Under the pieces are notes generated by a model, which was not told where the DNA came from, searched no databases, and worked only from the letters and a program-made list of their open reading frames with translations. From positions 1,488,001 through 1,552,000 of the forward strand of contig NZ_SODM01000001.1 of assembly GCF_004368785.1 (NCBI RefSeq): 64,000 nt of DNA, given 5' to 3'. Below, in pieces: positions 7,956-18,397 of the stretch. Position 1 is the first letter of the stretch. The number at the start of each line of letters is the position of its first letter. This stretch comes from Flavobacterium sp. 270. GTDB lineage: Bacteria > Bacteroidota > Bacteroidia > Flavobacteriales > Flavobacteriaceae. The position numbers and the translations under genes were made by a program.

Positions 7956-10900
7956 ATGAGAGTTAAAGAACAAGGGCTTTATTTGCCTGAATTTGAACAC
8001 GACAACTGTGGTGCAGGATTTATTTGTAATTTGAATGGTATTAAGTCAAATGATATTATTCACAAAGCATTGGATATCTTAATAAAATTGGAACATCGTG
8101 GTGCCGTTAGTTCTGATGGAAGAACCGGAGACGGAGCTGGAATTTTATTTGATATTCCACACGCTTTTTTTAAAAAAGTATGTGATTTTGAAATCCCTGA
8201 AACGCGTGAGTATGCAGTAGGAATGGTTTTTTTACCAAAAAGCAAAAACCAGGTTTCTTTTTGTATTAATGCTTTCGAATCTACAATCAAAGATCAGAAT
8301 TTAAAGATCTTAGGTTGGAGAGATGTACCTGTTGACGTTGAAAATCTAGGGCAGATTGCCGCAGAAAAAGAACCAACAGTTAAACAAGTTTTTGTTAGCA
8401 AAAACGGTCAGGATTTAACTGAACAAGAATTTAATGCAAAACTTTTTGCAGCTAGAAAAATTGCAGAACACGCTATTAGAGGCTCTAAAACCTCTGAAAG
8501 CCATATGTTTTATTTTACTAGTTTATCGACAACTACTATTATATATAAAGGTCTATTGATGCCGGAAGACATCAGCAGATATTATATTGACTTGAAAGAT
8601 CCAGACTTGGTAACGCGTCTTGCGCTTGTTCACCAACGTTTCTCTACTAATACTTTCCCTTCTTGGGATCTTGCACAGCCATTTAGATACATGTGTCATA
8701 ATGGTGAGATCAATACGCTTCGTGGAAACGTAAGCCGTATGCGTGCTCGTGAAGAACTAATGGAAAGCAAAATTTTTGGTGACGATATCAAAAAATTATT
8801 CCCAATTATCTTAGAAGGAAAATCAGATTCTGCTTCTATGGATATGGTGGTTGAACTTTTATTGATGACGGGCCGTTCTTTACCAGAAGCGATGATGATG
8901 GTGGTTCCTGAAGCTTGGGAAAAACACCAGACTATGAGCGAGGAAAAGAAAGCATTCTACGAGTTTAACGCTTGTATTATGGAACCTTGGGATGGTCCAG
9001 CTTCTATTCCGTTTACAGACGGAAACGTAATTGGAGCTTTACTAGACAGAAATGGTTTACGTCCTTCTCGTTATACTTTAACACACAGTGGTTTCGTAAT
9101 TATGTCGTCTGAAATTGGTGTTCTTGACATCGATCCAGAAGATGTAATTCAGCACGGTCGTTTGGAGCCGGGAAAAATGTTCCTTGTTGACATGAACGAA
9201 GGTCGTATCATCGAAGACGAAGAAGTTAAGAAAACAATTGTAACAAAACGTCCGTATAAAGAATGGGTTGATGCTAATTTGCTTCCTTTATCTAAAGTTC
9301 CTTACACGAACAACCCTACTCCTGTTGAAAAACTTGATTTTCAGACAAGACAACGTTTGTTTGGTTACACTATTGAAGATTTAAAAACAATCATAAACCC
9401 AATGGGATCTGATGGTGCAGAAGCTATTAGTTCTATGGGTAACGATACGCCATTGGCTGTTTTATCAGATCAGCCACAATTATTGTACAACTATTTCAAA
9501 CAATTATTTGCTCAGGTAACTAACCCTCCTTTGGATGGTATTCGTGAGGAAATCATTACCGATATCAGTTTAGCAATTGGAGGCGATTTCAATATTTTTG
9601 AAATTGAATCAAAACAATGTAAAAAATTAAAAATCCAAAATCCGGTTATCTCAAACGAGGATTTAGATAAAATTAGAAACATTGATCACGAAGATTTTAA
9701 ATCGGCTACAATTTCTACTTTATATAAAATAGAAAAAGGAGTTAACGGTTTAGAGCGTGCATTAGAAAAATGTGTTCAGGCAACTTTCAAAGCAGTTTCT
9801 GAAGGATGTAATATTATCATTCTTTCAGACAGAGGCGTGAGCGAAGAATTAGCGCCAATTCCTATGTTATTGGCTTGTTCTTACATTCACCACTCATTAA
9901 ACATCTTGAAAGTTCGTTCTAAATTCGGAATCATAATCGAATCTGCAGAACCGCGTGAACCACATCATTTTGCTTTATTGTTTGGATACGGTGCAAGTGC
10001 AATTAATCCTTATATGGTTAACGAAATCATTCACGACCAGGTAAAAGAAGGATTTATTACTAAAGTTAAAGCTGATTACGCAATCATCAACTATAATAAA
10101 GCGACTGCAAAAGGAATCGTTAAAATCATGAACAAAATCGGTATCTCTACTTTACATTCGTACAGGGCTGCTCAGATTTTCGAGATTTTAGGTTTAAACA
10201 AAACATTCTCTTCTAAATATTTCCCTTACACACCTTCTAGAATTGAAGGAATTGGTTTGATGGAAATTGAAAAAGAAGTGAAGAAACGTTTCCAAAAAGC
10301 TTTCCCAAATTCAAAAATCGCCAACTTATTGCCTTTAGAAATTGGAGGTATTTACAGATGGAGACGTGGCGGAGAAAAACACATGTTTAACCCGACTACA
10401 ATTTCTAAATTGCAACAAGCTGTTCGTTTAAACAGCCCAGAAAGTTATAAAGAATATTCTAATGCCGTTAACGAGCAAAGCTCAAACTTAATGACTATTA
10501 GAGGTTTATTCGAATTTAATAATTTGGATCCAATTTCTATTGATGAAGTAGAACCTTGGACAGAAATTGTGAAAAAATTCAAAACTGGTGCGATGTCTTA
10601 CGGATCTATTTCGAGAGAAGCGCATGAGAATTTGGCTATCGCAATGAACAGAATTGGTGGAAAAAGTAATTCTGGAGAAGGTGGAGAAGATCCTAAACGT
10701 TTCCAGAAAGAAATTAACGGAGATTCTAGAAACAGTGCGATCAAACAAGTGGCTTCGGGACGTTTTGGTGTTTCGATCAACTATTTGACAAACGCTAAAG
10801 AAATCCAAATCAAAATGGCTCAGGGAGCGAAACCTGGAGAAGGTGGACAATTACCTGGAGAAAAAGTAGTGCCGTGGATTGCTGAAACTAGAAACTCTAC

Positions 10901-12473
10901 ACCTTATGTAGGTTTGATTTCGCCTCCGCCTCACCACGATATTTACTCTATTGAGGATTTATCTCAGTTGATTTATGATTTGAAAAATGCGAACCGTGAA
11001 GCTCGTGTAAACGTAAAATTAGTATCAGAAGTTGGAGTTGGAACTATTGCTGCCGGTGTTGCTAAAGCAAAAGCTGACGTTATCTTAATTTCTGGTTATG
11101 ACGGAGGAACTGGTGCTGCACCACTAACTTCATTACAACACACTGGTATTCCGTGGGAACTTGGTTTAGCAGAAGCACAACAAACTTTGATTCTGAATGA
11201 TTTAAGAAGCCGTGTAGTTTTAGAGTGTGACGGACAGTTGAAAACAGGTCGTGACGTTGCTATCGCTGCTTTACTTGGAGCTGAAGAATTTGGTTTTGCA
11301 ACTGCACCGCTTGTAGCTTCTGGATGTATCATGATGAGAGCTTGTCACTTAAATACATGTCCAGTTGGTATTGCAACTCAGGATCCAGAATTGAGAAAAA
11401 ATTTCAAAGGAACTCCAGAGCACGTAATTAACTTTATGTATTTTATTGCTGAGGAATTGAGAGAGATTATGGCTCAGTTAGGTTTCAGAACATTAAAAGA
11501 AATGGTAGGTCAGTCACAAAAATTAAATGTGAACAAAGCCATCAAACATTATAAAGCAAATGGTTTAGACTTGTCTCCTATTTTATACAAACCGGAAAAA
11601 GCGAAACATGTGCCAATTCACAATACAACACAGCAAGATCACGAACTTGACAATGTATTGGATTTTGATATCATTAAAGAAGCGATTCCATCTATCTATA
11701 GAAAAGAAAAAACAAGAGTTACCTTTAAGATTAAAAATACAGACCGTTCTGTAGGTGCTATTTTGAGTAATGAAATCTCAAAAATATATGGCGCACAAGG
11801 TTTACCTGATGACACTATTTTAGTTGATTTTGAAGGTTCTGCCGGACAAAGTTTTGGTGCTTTTGCAACAAACGGATTGTCGTTTAAAATTCACGGAAAC
11901 TGTAATGATTATTTAGGAAAAGGACTTTCTGGAGGAAAATTAATTATCAAAGTACCTCCTACTGCAACTTTCAAACCTGAAGAAAACATCATTATCGGAA
12001 ACGTTGCCCTTTACGGAGCTATTACCGGAGAGGCGTATATTAATGGAATGGCCGGAGAGCGTTTCTGTGTTAGAAATTCTGGAGCAACTGCGGTTGTTGA
12101 AGGAATTGGAGATCACGGTTGCGAGTACATGACCGGTGGTACAGTAGTTGTTTTAGGAAAAACAGGAAGAAACTTCGCAGCTGGTATGAGCGGTGGTGTT
12201 GCTTATGTTTACGACCCAAACAAGAAATTTGATGCTACAGTTTGTAATATGGAAATGGTTGCCTTTGATCCAATCGAGGAAGAAGACGTTACCAAACTAA
12301 GAAAACTGATCAAAAATCATTCATTGTACACCAGCAGTCCATTAGCAAAAAGAATTTTAGCAGACTGGGAAAATGAACAAAAGCACTTCGTAAAAGTAAT
12401 GCCAACTGATTACAAAAAAGCATTACAAAGAATTGCAGAAGAGAAAAAAATAGAAGAATTAATTGCAGACTAA
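7956..12473 (+). CDS. gltB: Glutamate synthase large (alpha) subunit
   Basis: A 1505-aa protein from the ATG at 7956. An in-frame ATG at 7914 exists, but a TATTTTTG promoter box lies between the two, favouring the later start. C18 (DNCGAGF) is the N-terminal nucleophile of the class-II glutaminase domain after removal of a short propeptide. Next come the central domain, the FMN-binding TIM barrel with [10 protein letters not shown] and [10 protein letters not shown], the [3Fe-4S] cysteines C1124, C1130 and C1135, and a C-terminal beta-helix GXGXG domain. It forms two glutamates from glutamine and 2-oxoglutarate. gltD follows 112 bp downstream. Confidence 0.97.
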   Translation: MRVKEQGLYLPEFEHDNCGAGFICNLNGIKSNDIIHKALDILIKLEHRGAVSSDGRTGDGAGILFDIPHAFFKKVCDFEIPETREYAVGMVFLPKSKNQVSFCINAFESTIKDQNLKILGWRDVPVDVENLGQIAAEKEPTVKQVFVSKNGQDLTEQEFNAKLFAARKIAEHAIRGSKTSESHMFYFTSLSTTTIIYKGLLMPEDISRYYIDLKDPDLVTRLALVHQRFSTNTFPSWDLAQPFRYMCHNGEINTLRGNVSRMRAREELMESKIFGDDIKKLFPIILEGKSDSASMDMVVELLLMTGRSLPEAMMMVVPEAWEKHQTMSEEKKAFYEFNACIMEPWDGPASIPFTDGNVIGALLDRNGLRPSRYTLTHSGFVIMSSEIGVLDIDPEDVIQHGRLEPGKMFLVDMNEGRIIEDEEVKKTIVTKRPYKEWVDANLLPLSKVPYTNNPTPVEKLDFQTRQRLFGYTIEDLKTIINPMGSDGAEAISSMGNDTPLAVLSDQPQLLYNYFKQLFAQVTNPPLDGIREEIITDISLAIGGDFNIFEIESKQCKKLKIQNPVISNEDLDKIRNIDHEDFKSATISTLYKIEKGVNGLERALEKCVQATFKAVSEGCNIIILSDRGVSEELAPIPMLLACSYIHHSLNILKVRSKFGIIIESAEPREPHHFALLFGYGASAINPYMVNEIIHDQVKEGFITKVKADYAIINYNKATAKGIVKIMNKIGISTLHSYRAAQIFEILGLNKTFSSKYFPYTPSRIEGIGLMEIEKEVKKRFQKAFPNSKIANLLPLEIGGIYRWRRGGEKHMFNPTTISKLQQAVRLNSPESYKEYSNAVNEQSSNLMTIRGLFEFNNLDPISIDEVEPWTEIVKKFKTGAMSYGSISREAHENLAIAMNRIGGKSNSGEGGEDPKRFQKEINGDSRNSAIKQVASGRFGVSINYLTNAKEIQIKMAQGAKPGEGGQLPGEKVVPWIAETRNSTPYVGLISPPPHHDIYSIEDLSQLIYDLKNANREARVNVKLVSEVGVGTIAAGVAKAKADVILISGYDGGTGAAPLTSLQHTGIPWELGLAEAQQTLILNDLRSRVVLECDGQLKTGRDVAIAALLGAEEFGFATAPLVASGCIMMRACHLNTCPVGIATQDPELRKNFKGTPEHVINFMYFIAEELREIMAQLGFRTLKEMVGQSQKLNVNKAIKHYKANGLDLSPILYKPEKAKHVPIHNTTQQDHELDNVLDFDIIKEAIPSIYRKEKTRVTFKIKNTDRSVGAILSNEISKIYGAQGLPDDTILVDFEGSAGQSFGAFATNGLSFKIHGNCNDYLGKGLSGGKLIIKVPPTATFKPEENIIIGNVALYGAITGEAYINGMAGERFCVRNSGATAVVEGIGDHGCEYMTGGTVVVLGKTGRNFAAGMSGGVAYVYDPNKKFDATVCNMEMVAFDPIEEEDVTKLRKLIKNHSLYTSSPLAKRILADWENEQKHFVKVMPTDYKKALQRIAEEKKIEELIAD

Positions 12474-12499
12474 ATTTTAGATTTTAGAGTTCAGATTTT

Positions 12500-12540
12500 A
12501 GATTTCTTCACTATGTCTTCCTGAGCGAAGTCGAAGGATT
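12500..12540. repeat. REP-like word CCTGAGCGAAGTCGAAGGA
   Basis: The gltB-gltD gap contains a single copy of 'tcctgagcgaagtcgaagga' (about 12514-12538), preceded by TTTTAGA words. The same element occurs in several copies at 62170-62355 and in diverged form near 15816. It lies inside a likely operon and so could affect gltB mRNA ends. Confidence 0.6.
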
Positions 12541-12585
12541 TGGAATTTGGAATTTCAGAAATTGAAATTTTTAATTAAAAATGTC

Positions 12586-14040
12586 ATGGGTAAAATAGGC
12601 GGATTTAAAGAATATAGCAGAGCCGACGAAAGTAATTTAGCAGTAGCAGAACGTGTTTCTAACTACAACGAATTTACTATTCCGTTAGCAAAAGATAAAA
12701 TAAAAGAACAAGGTTCAAGATGTATGGATTGTGGTATTCCTTTTTGCCACAGCAGCTGTCCGTTAGGAAATTTAATTCCTGACTTCAACGACATGGTACA
12801 TCAGGAAGAATGGGAAAGCGCATTGAAGATTTTACAATCTACAAACAACTTCCCGGAATTTACAGGTCGCTTATGCCCTGCTCCATGTGAGAAATCATGT
12901 GTATTAGGAATCATTAAAGATCCTGTAGCTATCGAAAACATCGAGAAAAACATTGTTGAAAGAGGTTTTGCAGAAGGTTGGATTAAACCACAAACTCCTG
13001 CAAAAAGAACAGGAAAAACAGTTGCCGTTATTGGTTCTGGACCTGCAGGTCTTGCAGCTGCACAGCAATTAAACAGAGCCGGACACACGGTTACAGTTTT
13101 TGAAAGAGACAATGCAATTGGAGGTTTATTACGTTACGGAATTCCAAATTTTAAATTAGAAAAAGGAATTATCGACAGACGTGTGGCTATTCTTGAAGCT
13201 GAAGGAATCACTTTTAAAGTAAACGTAAATGTTGGAGTGAACTTTAGCGTAAGCGAATTAAATGCTTTCGATTCTATCGTTTTATGCGGTGGAGCAACAG
13301 AAAGAAGAGGTTTGCCAACTAAAGGTGCTGACAGCAAAGGAGTTGTTCAGGCAATGGATTTCTTGACACAACAAACTAAAGTTGTTTTTGGAGAATCTAT
13401 TCCAGACCAAGTAAAAGCAACTGGTAAAAACGTAATTGTAATTGGTGGTGGAGATACAGGTTCAGATTGTATCGGAACTTCTAACAGACACGGCGCTAAA
13501 TCGGTTACTAACTTTGAGATTTTGCCAAAACCTCCGGTTGGAAGAAGCGAGTCAACACCTTGGCCTTTCTGGCCTTTGCAGTTGAAAACTTCATCTTCTC
13601 ACGAAGAAGGTTGCGACAGAAACTGGTTAATCAATACTAAAGAATTTATTGCTAATGATAAAGGGGAATTAACCGGATTAAAAACCGTTGAAGTACAATG
13701 GAAAATGACTCCGGGACAAAGACCTGAATTAATCGAAAAAGAAGGTTCTGAAAAAATCTGGCCTTGCGAATTGGCTTTATTAGCTTTAGGATTTACAGGT
13801 CCTGAAAAAACATTAAGCGAGCAATTAGGAATCGAAACGGATATGAGAAGCAATTACAAAGCTCATAATTATCAGACAAACGTTCCTCATATTTTCACTG
13901 CCGGAGATATGCGCCGTGGACAATCATTAATCGTGTGGGCTATTTCAGAAGGTCGCGAAGCTGCAAGAGAAGTAGATTTATTCCTTATGGGATCTACCAA
14001 CTTGCCTACTAAAGGAAAAGGAGATTTACCGAGTTTGTAA
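12586..14040 (+). CDS. gltD: Glutamate synthase small (beta) subunit
   Basis: A 484-aa protein from the ATG at 12586 ([10 protein letters not shown]). The open frame reaches back to 12547, but only through repeat DNA. The N-terminal adaptor carries cysteines C46, C49, C54, C58 and then C97, C101, C105 for two [4Fe-4S] clusters. An FAD Rossmann motif ([11 protein letters not shown], near 149-160) and an NADPH-binding [10 protein letters not shown] follow. It feeds electrons from NADPH through FAD and Fe-S to the GltB FMN. It is about the usual length for GltD (472 aa in E. coli). Confidence 0.96.
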   Translation: MGKIGGFKEYSRADESNLAVAERVSNYNEFTIPLAKDKIKEQGSRCMDCGIPFCHSSCPLGNLIPDFNDMVHQEEWESALKILQSTNNFPEFTGRLCPAPCEKSCVLGIIKDPVAIENIEKNIVERGFAEGWIKPQTPAKRTGKTVAVIGSGPAGLAAAQQLNRAGHTVTVFERDNAIGGLLRYGIPNFKLEKGIIDRRVAILEAEGITFKVNVNVGVNFSVSELNAFDSIVLCGGATERRGLPTKGADSKGVVQAMDFLTQQTKVVFGESIPDQVKATGKNVIVIGGGDTGSDCIGTSNRHGAKSVTNFEILPKPPVGRSESTPWPFWPLQLKTSSSHEEGCDRNWLINTKEFIANDKGELTGLKTVEVQWKMTPGQRPELIEKEGSEKIWPCELALLALGFTGPEKTLSEQLGIETDMRSNYKAHNYQTNVPHIFTAGDMRRGQSLIVWAISEGREAAREVDLFLMGSTNLPTKGKGDLPSL

Positions 14041-14148
14041 TTTTTTTTAAGGTTCAAAGGTGCTAAGGTTCTAAGGGACTAAGGTTTTCTCACTGGATCT
14101 TAAAACTGAAATTATAAAATCTCTATTCCGATAACAACATAACTACTA

Positions 14149-14186
14149 ACAAACCCTTGAATTTATATTCAGGGGTTTTGTTTTTT
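14149..14186 (+). terminator. Intrinsic terminator after gltD
   Basis: The stem aaacccttgaat / attcaggggttt (one T-G wobble) with a short TTAT loop is followed by a T-rich run (ttttgtttttt). It lies about 110 bp after the gltD stop. Confidence 0.75.
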
Positions 14187-14428
14187 ACCACAGATTAGAA
14201 AGATTTAAAAGATTTTTTTGTTGCCACGAATTACACTAATTTTCACTAATTTCTTTTTGAAACTAAATAAAAAATCTGTGATAATCTGTAAAATTGTGGC
14301 AAAAAACCTTTGTAACTTTGAGCCTCTGCACCTTTGAACCTAAAAAAGATTTATAAAAATCTTTTTTAACCGACTTTTTGTTTAAAAACAAACAATTTGT
14401 TACAATTTGTTATTTTTCTACAATTTAT

Positions 14429-14458
14429 TTGCTGATAGATAAAAGAGTAATAACTTTG
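14429..14458 (+). promoter_or_regulatory. Bacteroidota-type promoter of lysA
   Basis: TTG at 14429-14431, a 19-base spacer and TAACTTTG at 14451-14458 match the Bacteroidota consensus TTG-N19-TAnnTTTG. The ATG at 14477 lies 18 bases after the -7 box. The promoter is inside the longer open frame, which fixes the lysA start downstream of it. Confidence 0.75.
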
Positions 14459-14476
14459 CTCAAAATAAGTTTACAA

Positions 14477-15697
14477 ATGCAAGCAAAAGATTTACTGCAG
14501 TTAGCAGACCAATTTGGAAGTCCATTATATGTTTATGATGCCGAAAAAATCCAATCACAGTACAACAGATTAACCAAAGCTTTCTCTAAGGTAGAAAACT
14601 TAAGAGTTAATTACGCCATGAAGGCATTGTCAAACGTTGCGATTCTTCAGTTATTAAAGAACATGGGGTCTGGTTTAGACACTGTATCAATTCAGGAAGT
14701 TCAGTTAGGGCTTCACGCTGGCTATGAACCTGAGAAAATTTTCTATACACCAAACGGAGTTTCTTTAGAAGAAATCGAAGAAGTTTCTGCAATGGGTGTA
14801 CAAATCAATATCGACAATTTATCAATTCTGGAGCAATTCGGAACAAAACATCCACATATTCCGGTATGTATTCGTATCAATCCACACGTAATGGCGGGAG
14901 GAAATGCAAATATTTCTGTTGGACATATCGATAGTAAATTCGGAATTTCTGTACACCAGATTCCGCATATCTTGCGAATTGTTGAAAATACAAAAATGAG
15001 CATTGTTGGAATTCACATGCACACAGGATCTGATATTTTAGATATCGAAGTATTCTTGTATGCTGCTGAAATCTTGTTTGATACAGCAAAACATTTCAAA
15101 GATTTACAATTCTTAGATTTCGGAAGCGGCTTCAAAGTTCCTTACAAAAAAGACGATATCGAAACTGATATTGAAGAATTAGGTAAAAAATTATCAAAAA
15201 GATTCAACACATTCTGTACAGAATACGGCAGAGATTTAACTTTGATTTTCGAACCAGGAAAATTCCTTGTGAGCGAAGCAGGTTTCTTCTTAGCAAAAGT
15301 AAACGTAGTAAAACAAACAACGTCAACAGTTTTCGCTGGAATCGATAGTGGTTTCAACCATTTAATTCGTCCGATGTTTTACGGTTCACAACATTATATC
15401 GAAAATATCTCAAATCCAAAAGGAAAAGAGCGTTTTTACTCTGTTGTAGGTTACATCTGCGAGACAGATACTTTTGCAAGCAACCGCAGAATTCAGGAAA
15501 TTAACGAAGGAGATGTTTTAGCTTTCCGTAACGCTGGAGCATATTGTTTCTCAATGTCTTCGAACTATAATTCAAGATACAAACCAGCCGAAGTGCTGTG
15601 GATGAACGGGCAAGGAATCTTAATTCGTGCTCACGAAACATTCGAAGATTTACTTAAAAATCAAATTCCGCTGCCACAAGAAGTTGCAGCAGTTTAA
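14477..15697 (+). CDS. lysA: Diaminopimelate decarboxylase
   Basis: A 406-aa protein from the ATG at 14477. The frame is open from 14378, but that part holds the promoter. It is a fold-type III PLP enzyme with Schiff-base K49 in N-Y-A-M-K-A-L, HIDSKFG and HMHTGSD in the barrel, EPGKF, and the C-E-T-D active-site cysteine of the partner chain. It decarboxylates meso-diaminopimelate to L-lysine, the last step of lysine synthesis. It is monocistronic, with its own promoter and a strong terminator. Alanine racemase and ornithine decarboxylase are excluded by the overall layout. Confidence 0.94.
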   Translation: MQAKDLLQLADQFGSPLYVYDAEKIQSQYNRLTKAFSKVENLRVNYAMKALSNVAILQLLKNMGSGLDTVSIQEVQLGLHAGYEPEKIFYTPNGVSLEEIEEVSAMGVQINIDNLSILEQFGTKHPHIPVCIRINPHVMAGGNANISVGHIDSKFGISVHQIPHILRIVENTKMSIVGIHMHTGSDILDIEVFLYAAEILFDTAKHFKDLQFLDFGSGFKVPYKKDDIETDIEELGKKLSKRFNTFCTEYGRDLTLIFEPGKFLVSEAGFFLAKVNVVKQTTSTVFAGIDSGFNHLIRPMFYGSQHYIENISNPKGKERFYSVVGYICETDTFASNRRIQEINEGDVLAFRNAGAYCFSMSSNYNSRYKPAEVLWMNGQGILIRAHETFEDLLKNQIPLPQEVAAV

Positions 15698-15725
15698 AAA
15701 TAAAAAAAAAGAGAATATCAATGCT

Positions 15726-15760
15726 AAAAATCCTGTCTTTATGAGACGGGATTTTTTTTG
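15726..15760 (+). terminator. Intrinsic terminator after lysA
   Basis: The stem aaatcctgtct / agacgggattt (one wobble pair) with a TTAT-like loop is followed by a T8 run. Confidence 0.85.
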
Positions 15761-16042
15761 CTGTGTGTTTTTAGCACGCAGATTTTGCAGATTAAGCGGA
15801 TCTATTTTATATCGCAATGTCAGGCTGACCATAGTCGAAGCCCGCAAAGTTTAACTTCTTTAAGCTAAAACCTTTAATTTTCTGAACATTATCCTTCAGA
15901 AAAATCTCTTATCTTAAATTACACCATACAAAAGAATACCGCTTTTATTTATTACTGAAAAATACTATAGTTCTATTTTTTATACTATCACACAATTTAT
16001 TTAAAAATATTTCCTACATTACCACTTCTTTAAAGGGTAAAT
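15761..16042. repeat. Intergenic region with diverged repeat words
   Basis: 15772-15802 holds a diverged cgcagattttgcagattaagc copy. 15816-15850 holds 'gtcaggctgaccatagtcgaag', a diverged member of the CTGAGCGAAGTCGAAG family. The remainder to 16042 is A+T-rich with no gene that I can support, and marks the left edge of the accessory stretch. Confidence 0.5.
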
Positions 16043-16831
16043 ATGCAGGAGTTACAATTAATTTCTACTGGTAAAGTTATGGCAGGCGGAACTACACAAC
16101 CGTTTACTGCACTAGCATTAAATGAAAATGGAAATGTTGAAGAATATATTGTTAAAGCATTTACAAAAAAACAATTATTACAAAATGCCTCAGTTGCTAA
16201 AGAAATAATAGTATGTGAATTAGCAAAAATGTTTGATTTAACCATTCCAGAATACGGCATTATGAATTGCGCTCTTCAAGACCTACAAGGAGTTTATAAA
16301 GATGAGAGAATTGACACACTTGACTTAGGGGCTAAATTTTGCAGCAAATTCATGAGTCAGTATCCAATATTTACTAATGTAACTTCAAATATATTTTTAA
16401 AAGACTATGAAATATTAAACATATTTGCTTTTGATGTTTTTATATTTAATGTTGATAGAGGAGGATATAGAAATAAGCCAAACTTATTAATTAATGATAA
16501 TGAGTTAATGATTATTGATCACGAATTAACTTTTCCTTTTATTAATAATAATTATCGGCAAATTGATTATGAACAAAACTTATCTTCATATCAATATTCA
16601 AAGCATGTTCTAATAAAATATATAAAATCACTCAATTTTAAGGATAGGGTTTTTAATGAATTTTTATTTAATTTAAACTCTTTAAATATTAATAGATTAG
16701 ATTTAATTTTCGATAAATTAGAATATTACAATATACATTTTTTTGATAGAGAAAACTTTATGAATTATTTTGTATGGGCTAAAAATAATGTTAGTATTTT
16801 TGAACGATATTTGACTCTAATGACAAGATGA
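16043..16831 (+). CDS. HipA-like kinase family protein (HipA_2 type)
   Basis: A 262-aa protein. The readable kinase elements are a putative ATP-binding Lys K38 (EYIVKAF), the catalytic-loop pattern N-V-D-R (D138) with N144 (NKPNLLI), and a DFG-like metal-binding D159 in M-I-I-D-H-E. It lacks the HipA N-terminal subdomain, which fits the short HipA-like kinase family. The gene is visibly more A+T-rich than its neighbours and overlaps the next gene by ATGA, so the two are translated together. The pairing of a HipA-like kinase with a DUF3037 protein is, to my knowledge, recurrent in bacteria. The substrate is unknown, and a toxin-like or defence role is inference only. Confidence 0.75.
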   Translation: MQELQLISTGKVMAGGTTQPFTALALNENGNVEEYIVKAFTKKQLLQNASVAKEIIVCELAKMFDLTIPEYGIMNCALQDLQGVYKDERIDTLDLGAKFCSKFMSQYPIFTNVTSNIFLKDYEILNIFAFDVFIFNVDRGGYRNKPNLLINDNELMIIDHELTFPFINNNYRQIDYEQNLSSYQYSKHVLIKYIKSLNFKDRVFNEFLFNLNSLNINRLDLIFDKLEYYNIHFFDRENFMNYFVWAKNNVSIFERYLTLMTR

Positions 16832-17688
16832 ACAATAATTTATATACATACTGCCTTTTAAAATATAAACATTCTCCTTTTTTAGAGGAAAGTCTAAATA
16901 TTGGTGTGCTTATATATTTCTATAACTCTAGAAGATTTGTGTTTAAATATTCCAAAACATTAAATAGAATTAAAAGTATCTATGAAAATGTTCCTGAAAA
17001 AACAGTAAAAGAATACACTAAACAAATTGACATAACACTTAAAAGATTTAAAGATACATATGACAATCTTTTTCCTTTAAATGATTCAAGCTTAAAGCAT
17101 TTTTTATCCTCAACCATTTTACCTAAAGATGATAGTGTTCTTCAATTTTGTAATTTTAGAACCGATTCTTTAAGAGGGTTTACGGAAGAATTTATTGAAA
17201 GTATACTTATTGATAAATTATTTGTAGAGGATATTAAACAATATCATTATCAACCTCAAGAACCTAAGATTTTATCTAGATTATATAATAATTTGAAAAA
17301 ATTAGGCTTTGATGAATATAAACACAATAACGATAGATTCAGAGAAGATTATATATTAACTAATGAAGCAGGAACAGAATTTAAATTTGATATTGCTTGG
17401 CAGAATGGAACTTTAAATTTAATAAAGCCTATTAGCTTTGATCTTAAAGAAAGTCGAAGTATTGCTGATAAAGCTCATAAAAATTTTGGTCAATTTTATG
17501 ATCTACAACAAGAAGCTATTAATAATAAACTACGATATGATTTAATAGTTGGTGAGCCTAACGACTCAAGACTCTACAAAGAATTTGAACATGCAATTTC
17601 ATTATTAGATAATCTTCCAAATGTAAAAATCATTCATGATAGTGAACTTGAACTTTATTCAGAGAAAATAGTTTCTGCAATCTTGTAA
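16828..17688 (+). CDS. DUF3037 family protein, partner of HipA-like kinase
   Basis: A 286-aa protein starting in the 4-bp ATGA overlap with the HipA-like gene. The N-terminus (YTYCLLKYKHSPFLEESLNIGVLI) fits DUF3037, whose members share the 'Y-x-Y...RxExxNVGV' type opening. The C-terminal half (about 145-286) is a separate mixed region with FDIAWQNGTLNLIKP and a Lys/Glu-rich end. It could serve as the antitoxin or the target-recognising partner of the kinase, but nothing in the sequence proves this. It is low in GC like the kinase gene. Confidence 0.7.
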   Translation: MNNNLYTYCLLKYKHSPFLEESLNIGVLIYFYNSRRFVFKYSKTLNRIKSIYENVPEKTVKEYTKQIDITLKRFKDTYDNLFPLNDSSLKHFLSSTILPKDDSVLQFCNFRTDSLRGFTEEFIESILIDKLFVEDIKQYHYQPQEPKILSRLYNNLKKLGFDEYKHNNDRFREDYILTNEAGTEFKFDIAWQNGTLNLIKPISFDLKESRSIADKAHKNFGQFYDLQQEAINNKLRYDLIVGEPNDSRLYKEFEHAISLLDNLPNVKIIHDSELELYSEKIVSAIL

Positions 17689-17713
17689 AATAAAAGAGAT
17701 CTTTTTTATAATC

Positions 17714-17815
17714 TTCTACCACAAGCGCGAGCATCCCGTCCGTGAACACAAGTCAAATAAATTTACAATATCAACCTTTACGGGCACTAATGGCACAATC
17801 CTTCTAGCGATCAGT
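17714..17815. repeat. Degenerate REP-like element (GCGCGAGC...CGGGCAC family)
   Basis: Words 'agcgcgagcatcccgtccgtg' (17722-17743) and 'tttacgggcactaatgg' (17777-17794) match in diverged form the clearer element at 19912-19993. It lies directly after the DUF3037 gene. Confidence 0.45.
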
Positions 17816-17853
17816 CGAATTAAATAAATAATAACTCTCGTCCGAAAAAACTA

Positions 17854-17887
17854 TATATTTGTAATTCATAAAAATTAAATACCTTTG
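17854..17887 (+). promoter_or_regulatory. Candidate -7 boxes before the XRE gene
   Basis: TATATTTG at 17854-17861 and TACCTTTG at 17880-17887 both match TAnnTTTG. The first leaves a normal leader of about 25 bases before the ATG at 17892. The second would make the mRNA almost leaderless. No TTG at the right distance was seen for either. Confidence 0.4.
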
Positions 17888-17891
17888 AATT

Positions 17892-18287
17892 ATGAGCACA
17901 GCAACAAAACCAAAACATATTGGCAGAAATATCAGCCGAATCAGAGAGCTTAAAGGTATGAAGCAAGAAGCACTTGCTATGGCAATTGGCGTAACGCAAC
18001 AAACTGTTTCTAATATTGAAGCAAGTGAAACTATTGATAAAGAGAAAATTGAAGAAATTGCAAAAGCTCTTGGCGTAACTGTTGAAGCAATAGAAAATTT
18101 CTCGGAAGAATCCATTTTTACTTTCTTTAATAACTTTTACGATAATAGTTCTATTAGTGGTGCTCAAGGAATTAATACTAACTGTACATTCAATCCTTTA
18201 GATAAAGTTATAGAACTTTACGAACGTTTGGTTCAGGCTGAAAAAGACAAAAACGAATATTTAGAAAAATTACTAAACGGGAAATAA
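17892..18287 (+). CDS. XRE-family helix-turn-helix regulator with C-terminal coiled coil
   Basis: A 131-aa protein. Residues ~9-68 form an XRE/HTH_3 domain (NISRIRELKGMKQEALAMAI, VTQQTVSNIE). Residues ~105-130 form a Leu/Glu/Lys-rich helix (VIELYERLVQAEKDK) likely to multimerise the protein. The middle is Asn/Ser-rich. Small regulators of this build are common single genes in Flavobacterium. A clean terminator follows, so it is monocistronic. It could regulate the HipA-like/DUF3037 pair upstream, but it has its own promoter signals and the link is only positional. Confidence 0.85.
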   Translation: MSTATKPKHIGRNISRIRELKGMKQEALAMAIGVTQQTVSNIEASETIDKEKIEEIAKALGVTVEAIENFSEESIFTFFNNFYDNSSISGAQGINTNCTFNPLDKVIELYERLVQAEKDKNEYLEKLLNGK

Positions 18288-18310
18288 TATTCGCAAAATA
18301 TAAATCTACT

Positions 18311-18346
18311 AAAGCACAAATATCTTTCGATTTTGTGCTTTTTTTG
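18311..18346 (+). terminator. Intrinsic terminator after XRE gene
   Basis: The stem aaagcacaaa / ttttgtgcttt with loop tatctttcga is followed by a T7 run. Confidence 0.8.
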
Positions 18347-18397
18347 TAAGCGAAATCTTTACGGTTAAAAATTAATCAATATCAAAAAATGATATAA

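Larger units (their letters stand above)
14041..14476. repeat. Intergenic region with word repeats of three families
   Basis: A 436-bp gap. 14050-14084 holds the 'aaggttcaaaggtgctaaggttctaagg' type words, 14190-14310 holds accacagatta, gccacgaattacactaatt and reverse-complement aatctgtgataatctg words, and 14310-14345 holds 'ctttgagcctctgcacctttgaacct'. A terminator lies at 14149-14186 and the lysA promoter at 14429-14458. No gene is seen. Confidence 0.6.

Noticed and set aside
15627..15854. 75-aa frame on the plus strand over the lysA end
   Set aside because: It overlaps lysA in another frame, then the lysA terminator and a repeat.
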